A DNA stretch of 64,000 nucleotides from JANPIX01 sp031425195. Its GTDB lineage: Bacteria > Pseudomonadota > Alphaproteobacteria > Rhodobacterales > Rhodobacteraceae. Below, in pieces: positions 57,615-64,000 of this stretch. The translations under genes were made by a program, and so were the position numbers. The notes under the pieces are model-generated. The model worked only from the letters and a program-made list of their open reading frames with translations, made no database searches and was not told the origin of the DNA. How positions within the stretch are numbered: position 1 is the stretch's first letter; every line of letters begins with the position of its first letter. Where the stretch lies: contig JANPIX010000022.1 of the NCBI GenBank assembly GCA_031425195.1, positions 39,919 to 103,918 on the forward strand, read 5' to 3'.

Positions 57615-58532
57615 GGTGGGGAAACCGGCGTGGTTGGGGGCATCCGGCCAGCCCTGCGCCTCGATCGCGATGCCTTCATATGCGCCGTGGCCGGGGCGGA
57701 TGGCGGTTCGGCCATCGTAAAGCTGCACGCTTGTTTCCGTGGTGGCCAGTGTCATCGACACGCCTGATTGCCCCGTGAGCCACAGGACATCGCGGAGCGG
57801 CTGGTTCGTGCGGGACAGGCAAAAGCAGTTGTCGAGGTCGGGGTTGCCCGGGGCCACAACGCGGCCTGCGCGGAAGTCCACGGGCAGGCCGTCGACCGGG
57901 ACAATGGCCCCGGTGGGGGTGAAATCGGGCGTGGTGGGCAGGTAGTGGTCGGCGGAAAGGCGGATGTGGTGGCCGGACCAATCTGCCGTGCCGTCAAGGT
58001 TCCAGTAGGAATGATTGGCGATGTTCATCAGCGTTGGCGCGTCGGTCGTGCCCGAAAGGCGAAGGCGCAGCGTGGCAGGCGGCAGCAGGGTGAATTCGGC
58101 GGTCAGGTGGCGCAGGCCGGGAAACCCGCCTTCGCCTGCGGCCAAGGTCAGGGACAGCGTCACGGAATGGTCGTTGCTTGCCGTCAGGGTCCAGACTTTC
58201 AGGTGCGTTCCTGCGGCCCCGCCGTGCAGGCAATGCACGCCGTCCTGATTGGCTTCGAACTGGTGGTCGATACCGGCGATGGGTGCGCGCGCCTGCGACA
58301 GGCGGTTGACCACGGGGCCGATGAGCGATCCGTGATGGCGCATCTGACCTTCGTAATCGGCGAGCATGGTCGAGCCGAGCGTCAGGCTGTGCGGCACGCC
58401 TGCCAGCCGGACATCCTGAAGGACCGCCCCCCATGTCAGGATCGTGGCCGACAGCGACCCTGCGCGCAGATCTGCGGCCTGAACACTTCGGCCATCGGAC
58501 AGGGTGCCGAAATGCCGGATGTTGTTGCCCAT
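57552..58532 (-). CDS. galM: Aldose 1-epimerase (galactose mutarotase)
   Basis: Interconverts alpha and beta anomers of aldohexoses. The 326-aa protein has TILTWGAVLQDVRLAG, GSLIGPVVNRLSQARAPI, the catalytic-histidine region HCLHGG (about 100), NHSYWNLDG (about 175) and the C-terminal glutamate region EGIAIEAQGWPDA. All fit the family. The ATG at 58532 (MGNNIRHFG) has a run of G upstream. It is convergent with puuD, and the cassette lies between them. No galactose operon genes are nearby. Confidence 0.92.
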   Translation of the reverse strand: MGNNIRHFGTLSDGRSVQAADLRAGSLSATILTWGAVLQDVRLAGVPHSLTLGSTMLADYEGQMRHHGSLIGPVVNRLSQARAPIAGIDHQFEANQDGVHCLHGGAAGTHLKVWTLTASNDHSVTLSLTLAAGEGGFPGLRHLTAEFTLLPPATLRLRLSGTTDAPTLMNIANHSYWNLDGTADWSGHHIRLSADHYLPTTPDFTPTGAIVPVDGLPVDFRAGRVVAPGNPDLDNCFCLSRTNQPLRDVLWLTGQSGVSMTLATTETSVQLYDGRTAIRPGHGAYEGIAIEAQGWPDAPNHAGFPTIELTPAQPYAQTTEWRFARP

Positions 58533-58594
58533 GGTGCCGCCCCCCGCCGTTCGCATGACTGTGCGTTTGGCGGGGGGGAGCGGTCAAGCAGGGA

Positions 58595-59536
58595 TCAGTT
58601 GGTTGCCGTCAGGCAGTCTGTCAGGGTTTGGGCCAGGCCGCGCATCAGCGTGTCATACAGGGCCGGGCCGGGGGTCAGGGTGCTGCCTTCGGGTTCCAGC
58701 GCGTTGCCGATGCGGACATCGGTGCCTTCGGCCATCAGGGCCACCTGTTTGGGGTCGTGCGCCGCCTCGGGGAAAATGCAGATCGCATTGCCGGATTCAA
58801 GGCTGCTGCGCAGTTCGGACAGCCGTTCTGCGCCCGGTGCCGCCGCATCGCCAAAGGCCAGCGTTCCCGCGACGGTCAGGCCGTAATGGCCGGTAAAGTA
58901 GCGGTAGGCGTCATGGAAAACGACGAAAGGCCGGGATTGCAGCGGGGCCAGTTGCGCCTGAAGGTCGGTGTCGAGAGCCTGGACGCCGGTGATTGCCGTC
59001 TTGGCGTTGGCCGCATAGGTGGCGGCGTTCGCGGGGTCGATCCGGGACAGTTCCGAGGCGATCAGATCAAGCCAGACCACCGCATTGCCGGGGTCAAGCC
59101 AGGCGTGCGGGTCGGCGCCGGAATGGTTGCGGGCGTGTTCTTCGGTGCCCTCTGGTTCGGCTTCTTCTTCATGATCGTGGTCGTGATCATCACCTTCGGC
59201 ATAGGCCAAGGTCATCGACCCGTTCGCGCCCAGAAGCGCCAGTTGCGGCGCGTCGGCGGACAGACTGTCCAACGCCCGGTCGAGCCACGGGGTCATTTCC
59301 GGGCCGATCCAGACCACAAGTTGGGCTGCGGCCACGTCGGCGGCCTGACTGGGGCGCAGTTGGAAGGAATGGGGGTCTGCCCCGCGTTCCAGAAGCAACT
59401 GCGGTTCGCCAAGATCACCCATCACCTGCGCCACGAGCGAGTGAACCGGGCCGATGTCGGTGACCACGCGGGGCACCTCGGCCGCTGCGGGGGCCGCAAA
59501 CAGACTGGCCCCGATAAGAGTTATGATATAACGCAT
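58595..59536 (-). CDS. znuA: Zinc ABC transporter substrate-binding protein
   Basis: Periplasmic zinc binder, 313 aa. Signal peptide RYIITLIGASLFAAPAAAE. Zinc-ligand histidines are expected in GPVHSLVAQVM, ERGADPHSFQL, the HAWLDPGNAVVW segment and the VFHDAYRYF segment. A mobile His/Asp/Glu loop (EGDDHDHDHEEE, about 115-127) is typical of ZnuA rather than manganese binders. It is divergent from zur over 67 nt containing the Zur box, so it should be repressed when zinc is plentiful. Confidence 0.95.
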   Translation of the reverse strand: MRYIITLIGASLFAAPAAAEVPRVVTDIGPVHSLVAQVMGDLGEPQLLLERGADPHSFQLRPSQAADVAAAQLVVWIGPEMTPWLDRALDSLSADAPQLALLGANGSMTLAYAEGDDHDHDHEEEAEPEGTEEHARNHSGADPHAWLDPGNAVVWLDLIASELSRIDPANAATYAANAKTAITGVQALDTDLQAQLAPLQSRPFVVFHDAYRYFTGHYGLTVAGTLAFGDAAAPGAERLSELRSSLESGNAICIFPEAAHDPKQVALMAEGTDVRIGNALEPEGSTLTPGPALYDTLMRGLAQTLTDCLTATN

Positions 59537-59573
59537 GTTTGCCCCTCGCCTTTGGATGTGGCGGTGTCTATGT

Positions 59574-59590
59574 ATGTTATACTATAACAT
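59574..59590. promoter_or_regulatory. Zur operator (17-bp perfect palindrome) between znuA and zur
   Basis: ATGTTATA-C-TATAACAT is a perfect 17-bp inverted repeat that agrees with the Zur box core known from E. coli (ATGTTATANTATAACAT). It lies 37 nt upstream of the znuA start and 13 nt upstream of the zur start, so one site can control both directions. The zur site is close enough to overlap its promoter or leader. Confidence 0.92.
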
Positions 59591-59603
59591 GTCAAGGTGT
59601 CAC

Positions 59604-60095
59604 ATGAACCACGACCACTCGCCTGCTTTCCTGCGCCACGATCATGCGCGCTGTGCCGGGTCTGTCCTTGCGGCAGCGGATGCGGTGATTGCCGAGCGCG
59701 GATTGCGGTTCACACCGGTGCGCCGCCGGGTGCTGGAGATTCTGGCCGAGGAGCATCGCGCGATGGGGGCCTATGACGTGCTGGAGCGGCTGTCGGCAGA
59801 GGGGTTCGGCAATCAGCCGCCCGTGGCCTACCGCGCGCTTGAGTTTCTGGAGGCGCAGGGGTTTGCCCACCGCATCCGCCGTCTGAATGCCTTTACCGCT
59901 TGCATGCATCCGGGGGAAAGCCATGCGGCGGCGTTTCTGATCTGCGGCACCTGCAATGCGGTGGCCGAGGCCCCTGCCGCCGAGGTTGCGGCGGCGCTGG
60001 ACCGGGCGGCGGGTAATCTGGGGTTCACGGTGGAACGCAGCACCATCGAGGCGCTGGGCACCTGCCCCGCCTGCCAGACGGGGGGTGCGGCATGA
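59604..60095 (+). CDS. zur: Zinc uptake regulator Zur (Fur family)
   Basis: Zinc-sensing repressor, 163 aa. After a His-rich start (NHDHSPAFLRHDHARC), a winged helix follows (GLRFTPVRRRVLEIL, NQPPVAYRALEFLEAQGF). The C-terminal part has the structural zinc cysteines ICGTC and TCPAC and HPGESHAAAF. The ATG at 59604 has AAGGTG about 5 nt upstream. It heads the operon zur-znuC-znuB and overlaps znuC by 4 nt (ATGA), so the repressor likely controls its own synthesis. Confidence 0.94.
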   Translation: MNHDHSPAFLRHDHARCAGSVLAAADAVIAERGLRFTPVRRRVLEILAEEHRAMGAYDVLERLSAEGFGNQPPVAYRALEFLEAQGFAHRIRRLNAFTACMHPGESHAAAFLICGTCNAVAEAPAAEVAAALDRAAGNLGFTVERSTIEALGTCPACQTGGAA

Positions 60096-60880
60096 GCCTG
60101 ATTTCGGCGGAGCATATCTGTGTGCGGCACGGTGCGACCGAAGTGCTGCATGATGTGACGATGCGGGTCGAGCCGAGCGAGATCGTCACGATTCTGGGGC
60201 CGAACGGATCGGGCAAATCGACGCTGCTGCGTGCGCTGTTGGGGATCGTTCCGGTGACGCATGGCCGGGTGGAGCGGCAAAAGGGGCTGCGTATCGGCTA
60301 TGTGCCGCAGCGGTTGGCGGTGGACCGCACCATGCCGTTGACTGCCGCGCGGTTCCTGTCGCTGCCCCACCGCGTGGCCCCTGCCGAGGCGCAGGCGGCA
60401 TTGGCCCGGGTGGGGGTGCCCGAGGTGATGGCGCGCCCGATGGCGGGGCTTTCGGGCGGGCAGTTTCAGCGGGTGATGCTGGCGCGGGCGCTGCTGTCGC
60501 GGCCAGACATCCTGATTCTGGATGAACCGACGCAGGGGCTTGATCAGATTGGCGAGTCGGGATTTTACCGGCTGATCGCCGATGTGCGGCGCGACACCGG
60601 GGTGGCGGTGTTGATGGTGAGCCATGATTTGCATGTGGTGATGGCGGCATCGGACCGGGTGATCTGTCTGAACGGCCATATCTGTTGCGAAGGCGCGCCG
60701 CGTGTCGTGTCGAACGCGCCGGAATACCGCGCCTTGTTCGGGCTGGGCACGCAGGGCGCGCTGGCGCTGTATCAGCACGCGCATGACCACGACCATTCGC
60801 ATGACCATGCGCAGGGGCACGACCATGGCCACGGCCAAGCGGCGGTTGCCGGTCACAAGGATCACGCCCGTGCTGAGTGA
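60092..60880 (+). CDS. znuC: Zinc ABC transporter ATP-binding protein with His-rich tail
   Basis: ATPase of the zinc importer, 262 aa. Walker A is GPNGSGKST (about 36-44), the signature LSGGQFQRVMLARA (about 125) and Walker B ILILDEPTQGLD. The last 35 residues are a histidine/aspartate run (AHDHDHSHDHAQGHDHGHG, then GHKDHARAE) that many ZnuC proteins carry and that could sense or buffer cytoplasmic zinc. The gene overlaps zur by 4 nt and znuB by 11 nt. Confidence 0.95.
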   Translation: MSLISAEHICVRHGATEVLHDVTMRVEPSEIVTILGPNGSGKSTLLRALLGIVPVTHGRVERQKGLRIGYVPQRLAVDRTMPLTAARFLSLPHRVAPAEAQAALARVGVPEVMARPMAGLSGGQFQRVMLARALLSRPDILILDEPTQGLDQIGESGFYRLIADVRRDTGVAVLMVSHDLHVVMAASDRVICLNGHICCEGAPRVVSNAPEYRALFGLGTQGALALYQHAHDHDHSHDHAQGHDHGHGQAAVAGHKDHARAE

Positions 60881-61661
60881 TTTTCTGGTGCGCGCGGCGC
60901 TGGCGGGGATCGGGCTTGCGGCGGCGGCGGGGCCGCTTGGGTCTTTTGTTGTATGGCGCAGGATGGCGTATTTCGGCGATGCGACGGCCCATGCCGCGAT
61001 TCTGGGGGTGGCGCTGTCGCTGGCAACCAATCTGCCCATCGGGGTTGGGACATTGGCCGTGGCTTTGGTGATGGCGGCCACGGTTTCCACACTGGCCGCA
61101 AAGGGCTGGGCGATGGATACCACGCTGGGGGTGCTTGCCCATTCCGCGCTTGCGCTTGGGCTTGTCGCGGTCAGTTTTCTGCCATCGGTGCGGGTGGACC
61201 TGCAGGCCTATCTGTTCGGCGACATTCTGGCGGTGTCGCGGCAGGATCTGGTGTTTATCTGGGGCGGGGCGGCGCTGGTTCTGGCGCTGCTGGTGTGGCG
61301 GTGGCAACCGTTGCTGACGGCCACGTTGAACGAAGATCTGGCCCATGCGTCGGGGGTGAACCCGAACCGGGAGCGGCTGATCCTGACGCTGGCACTTGCC
61401 CTGACGGTGGCGGTGGCGATCAAGGTAGTGGGGGCGCTGCTGATTGCGGCGATGCTGATCATTCCGGCGGCGGCGGCGCGCGGTGTCACACGGTCGCCCG
61501 AGGCGATGGCGGTGGTTGCCGTCGTCATCGGAATTGCGGCGACGCTGGGGGGCCTTGCCCTGTCGTTGACCGAAGACACGCCGGCTGGGCCGTCCATCGT
61601 TGCGGTTGCGGCAGTGATCTTTGCCCTGTCTGCCTTTGTCGGGCAGATGCGCCGAAGCTGA
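60870..61661 (+). CDS. znuB: Zinc ABC transporter permease
   Basis: Inner-membrane channel subunit, 263 aa with about eight helices. It begins LSDFLVRAALAGIGLAAAAGPLGSFVVWRRMAYFGDATAHAAILG, containing the FGDATAHAA block, and has AIKVVGALLIAAMLIIPAAAARG, the conserved family 3 permease loop. The start is GTG at 60870, inside the znuC end, with AAGGAT 7 nt upstream; the frame is open further upstream but lacks helices. The gene closes the zinc operon. Confidence 0.94.
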   Translation: MLSDFLVRAALAGIGLAAAAGPLGSFVVWRRMAYFGDATAHAAILGVALSLATNLPIGVGTLAVALVMAATVSTLAAKGWAMDTTLGVLAHSALALGLVAVSFLPSVRVDLQAYLFGDILAVSRQDLVFIWGGAALVLALLVWRWQPLLTATLNEDLAHASGVNPNRERLILTLALALTVAVAIKVVGALLIAAMLIIPAAAARGVTRSPEAMAVVAVVIGIAATLGGLALSLTEDTPAGPSIVAVAAVIFALSAFVGQMRRS

Positions 61662-61774
61662 GGTGCTGACAGGCCGGGTGGAAATGTCGTTTTCCGCCGC
61701 CAAAGGTCGGGCCAACCTGCTTTCCCGGCCAGCATTCAGGCATTGATGCGGAAAGTCATTGAAGGAAGCCACCG

Positions 61775-64000
61775 ATGAAAACCCATGTCAAAGCGCTTGT
61801 CGTTGGTGGCGGGGCGGTGGGCACCGGCATCGCCTATCACCTTGCCCGCGCCGGGTGGGATACGATGCTGGTGGAACGCGACGAGTTGACCGCCGGGTCG
61901 ACCTGGCACGCAGCGGGCGGGTTTCATACGCTGAACGGCGATACCAACATGGCGGCGCTGCAAGGTTACACGATCCGGCTGTATAAAGAGCTTGAGGCGA
62001 TTACGGGCATGTCCTGCGGGTTGCACCATGTGGGCGGCATCACGCTGGCCGACAACGTCGAACGGTTCGACATGCTGAAGGCGGAACGCGCCAAGCATCG
62101 CTACATGGGGCTGGACACCGCCCTGCTGACCCCCGCCGAAGTCGAGACGATGACCGATGGCATGGTCAACACCAAGGGCATCCTCGGCGCGCTGTACGAT
62201 CCGTTGGACGGCCACCTTGACCCCTATGGCACGACCCACGCCTATGCCAAGGCGGCAAAGATGGGCGGCGCCGAAATCGTGCTGCACACCCGCGTGCTGG
62301 AGACAAACCCTTGCTCCGAAGGGTGGGAAGTCGTCACCGACAAGGGCACGATCACCTGCGAACATCTGGTCAACGCCGCCGGTTTGTGGGCGCGCGAGGT
62401 CGGCGCGATGGCCGGCGTCTACCTGCCGCTGCTGCCGATGGCCCACCAGTATCTGGTGACCGACGACATCCCCGAAATCGTGGCGCGTGGGGGGCGCGAG
62501 TTTCCGCATGTCATGGACCCGGGCGGAGAATCCTATCTGCGGCAGGAAGGCCGGGGCTTTTGCATCGGGTTCTACGAAAAACCCTGTGAAGGCTGGTCGG
62601 TCGATGGCACGCCGTGGACCTGGGGGCAGGAACTGTTGCCCGACGCCTATGACAAGATCGCGGACTCTGTCGAGTTTGCCTACAAACGCTTCCCCGCGCT
62701 GGAACGCACCGGGGTCAAGCGGGTGATCCACGGGCCGTTCACCTTTGCCCCCGACGGCAACCCGCTGATCGGGCCGGTGCCGGGGCTGCGCAACTACTGG
62801 TCGGCCTGCGCCGTCATGGCCGGGTTCAGCCAGGGCGGCGGGATGGGCCTGAGCCTCGCCCAATGGATGATCCACGGCGAGGTGGAACGCGACCCGCGCG
62901 GGTTCGACGTGGCCCGTTTCGGCAACTGGACCACGCCGGGTTATACCGTGCCCAAGGTGATCGAGAACTATCAGATGCGCTTTTCGGTGTCGTTCCCGAA
63001 CGAGGAACGCCCCGCCGCCCGCCCCTTCCGCACCACGCCGATGTATCAGGTCAACACCGACCTGCGCGCCGTCTGGGGCCAGCAATACGGGCTGGAGGTG
63101 GTCAACTACTACGCCCTGCCCGGCGAGCCGCTGTATGAAACGCCGACCTTCAAACGCTCCAACGCGTGGGACGCGACGCGGGCCGAGGTGATGGCGGTGC
63201 GCGACAGTGTCGGCATCAACGAGCTGCAGAACTTCGGCAAATACCGCGTCACCGGGCCCAGCGCGCGGGCGTGGCTGGACCGGATCATGGCCGGGCTGAT
63301 CCCCAAACCGGGGCGGTTGTCGCTGACCCCGATGCTGGCCCATTCCGGCAAGATCATCGGCGATTTTACCGTGTCCTGCCTGTCGGAGACAGAGTTTCAG
63401 GTCACGGCCAGCTACGGCGCCCAAGGCTGGCACAGTCGCTGGTTCGACCAGAACATCGAACCGGGTGTCCAGATCGAAAACCTGTCCGACACGCGGTCGG
63501 GCTTCCAGATCGCCGGGCCAAACGCCCGCGAATTGCTGTCGCGCGTCACCCGCAGCGATGTGTCGGCAGGGGCGTTCAAGTTCATGGACGTGCGCCGGAT
63601 GACGGTCGGCATGGCCGACTGCATCGTGCAGCGCGTCAGCTATACCGCCGATCTGGGCTATGAAATCTACTGCGACGCCATGTCGGTCCGCCACCTGTGG
63701 GACGTGCTGACCGCCGCCGGGGCCGATCTGGCGCTGCGCCCGTTCGGGATGCGGGCAATGATGAGCCTGCGTCTGGACAAGTGGTTCGGGTCCTGGGGCC
63801 GCGAGTTCAGCCCCGACTACACGCCCGCCGAAACCGGGCTCGACCGCTTCATCCGCTGGAACAAGCCCGCCGACTGGATCGGCCGCGCCGCCGCCACCGC
63901 TGAAAAAGCGGCCGGGCCAAAGCGCAAACTGGCGTCGTTCATCGTCGAGGCCGACCATGCCGACGTGGTCGCGTGGGAGCCGCTCTGGCAGGACGGCGCG
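61775..64000 (+). CDS. GcvT-family FAD oxidoreductase (dimethylglycine/sarcosine dehydrogenase-like), partial
   Basis: The first 742 codons, with the end outside the window. The N-terminal FAD-dependent DAO domain has the dinucleotide loop VVGGGAVGTGIAYHLA (about 10-25) and GSTWHAAGG, whose His45 is the residue that binds FAD covalently in dimethylglycine dehydrogenase. A FAO_M bridge and a C-terminal GcvT/tetrahydrofolate domain follow (from about residue 430: RPFRTTPMYQ, then NELQNFGKYRVTGPSA). Such enzymes demethylate glycine-betaine breakdown products and feed the one-carbon pool. AAGGAAG lies 8 nt before the ATG. It lies about 110 nt after znuB in the same direction. Confidence 0.88.
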   Translation, partial: MKTHVKALVVGGGAVGTGIAYHLARAGWDTMLVERDELTAGSTWHAAGGFHTLNGDTNMAALQGYTIRLYKELEAITGMSCGLHHVGGITLADNVERFDMLKAERAKHRYMGLDTALLTPAEVETMTDGMVNTKGILGALYDPLDGHLDPYGTTHAYAKAAKMGGAEIVLHTRVLETNPCSEGWEVVTDKGTITCEHLVNAAGLWAREVGAMAGVYLPLLPMAHQYLVTDDIPEIVARGGREFPHVMDPGGESYLRQEGRGFCIGFYEKPCEGWSVDGTPWTWGQELLPDAYDKIADSVEFAYKRFPALERTGVKRVIHGPFTFAPDGNPLIGPVPGLRNYWSACAVMAGFSQGGGMGLSLAQWMIHGEVERDPRGFDVARFGNWTTPGYTVPKVIENYQMRFSVSFPNEERPAARPFRTTPMYQVNTDLRAVWGQQYGLEVVNYYALPGEPLYETPTFKRSNAWDATRAEVMAVRDSVGINELQNFGKYRVTGPSARAWLDRIMAGLIPKPGRLSLTPMLAHSGKIIGDFTVSCLSETEFQVTASYGAQGWHSRWFDQNIEPGVQIENLSDTRSGFQIAGPNARELLSRVTRSDVSAGAFKFMDVRRMTVGMADCIVQRVSYTADLGYEIYCDAMSVRHLWDVLTAAGADLALRPFGMRAMMSLRLDKWFGSWGREFSPDYTPAETGLDRFIRWNKPADWIGRAAATAEKAAGPKRKLASFIVEADHADVVAWEPLWQDGA

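Noticed and set aside
61736..63958. Long minus-strand open frame opposite the dehydrogenase-like gene
   Set aside because: GC-rich third positions keep the antisense open. The plus strand has full FAD and GcvT motifs; the antisense product has no domain pattern.
1..64000. CRISPR arrays, rRNA genes, integrases and intact insertion sequences
   Set aside because: I looked for regularly spaced repeats, rRNA-like stretches and transposase or integrase motifs and saw none.

Overview
The window looks like chromosome of an alphaproteobacterium of the Rhodobacteraceae (Roseobacter/Paracoccus relatives). The grounds are family-level resemblances recalled from memory, not database matches: a CycM-type membrane-anchored cytochrome c, a selenophosphate synthase fused to an FAD oxidoreductase, an allantoinase fused to OHCU decarboxylase, a prephenate dehydratase with the alphaproteobacterial form of its ACT motif, and GC-rich third positions throughout. 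I see no rRNA, CRISPR array, complete insertion sequence or prophage. The visible mobile-looking traces are a repeat-flanked cassette at 56.7-57.6 kb and small AT-richer hypothetical genes near 40.4, 54.4 and 57 kb.

Layout. 0-5.3 kb: end of a HAD phosphatase, a CpdB-type nucleotidase, NADH pyrophosphatase NudC, an SRPBCC protein, prephenate dehydratase and cytochrome CycM. 5.4-11.2 kb: a YejABEF-type peptide ABC importer, then a glycosyltransferase. 12.4-18.5 kb: FAH-family hydrolase, a lipoprotein DD-carboxypeptidase with a SPOR domain, a HAD hydrolase, ClpS, an RsmC-like methyltransferase, an SDR and a small lipoprotein. 18.5-22.1 kb: tetrapyrrole genes hemF, hemE and hemC with a LysE exporter. 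22.1-30.6 kb: MFS transporter, D-2-hydroxyacid dehydrogenase-like flavoprotein, YceI protein, a GDSL esterase whose start codon overlaps that of a divergent ABC export pair, and ArgE.

30.7-38.0 kb: an orphan pair of ABC permeases, a selenium pair (mnmH and fused selD, tail to tail), and an uncharacterised three-gene unit: small His-rich exported protein, HupE/UreJ-like membrane protein and a single-pass anchored periplasmic protein. 38.0-46.7 kb: two hydantoinase/oxoprolinase genes either side of a tRNA-Met, a small hypothetical gene and rsgA, followed by a TerB-like protein. 46.7-49.3 kb: a BhcC-like PLP aldolase, a GAPDH-like enzyme and cspA with a clear terminator.

49.4-56.7 kb is a ureide/urate catabolic region: allA, allE and fused puuE-OHCU decarboxylase on the minus strand, uraH and puuD on the plus strand. 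Together they cover urate to 5-hydroxyisourate (PuuD), to OHCU (UraH), to allantoin (OHCU decarboxylase domain), to allantoate (PuuE domain), then ureidoglycine to ureidoglycolate (AllE) to glyoxylate plus urea (AllA). The allantoate amidohydrolase step is not in the window. A DUF2125 protein and two small hypothetical genes interrupt the cluster. Between puuD and galM an AT-richer secreted-protein gene sits between two diverged copies of the puuD/galM junction.

58.6-61.7 kb is a zinc uptake locus: znuA divergent from zur-znuC-znuB, with a perfect 17-bp Zur-type palindrome between them. The window ends inside a FAD/GcvT-type dimethylglycine or sarcosine dehydrogenase-like gene.

Start codons were chosen by ribosome-binding site and recalled family N-termini. 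Functions were assigned by reading motifs; no search was run.
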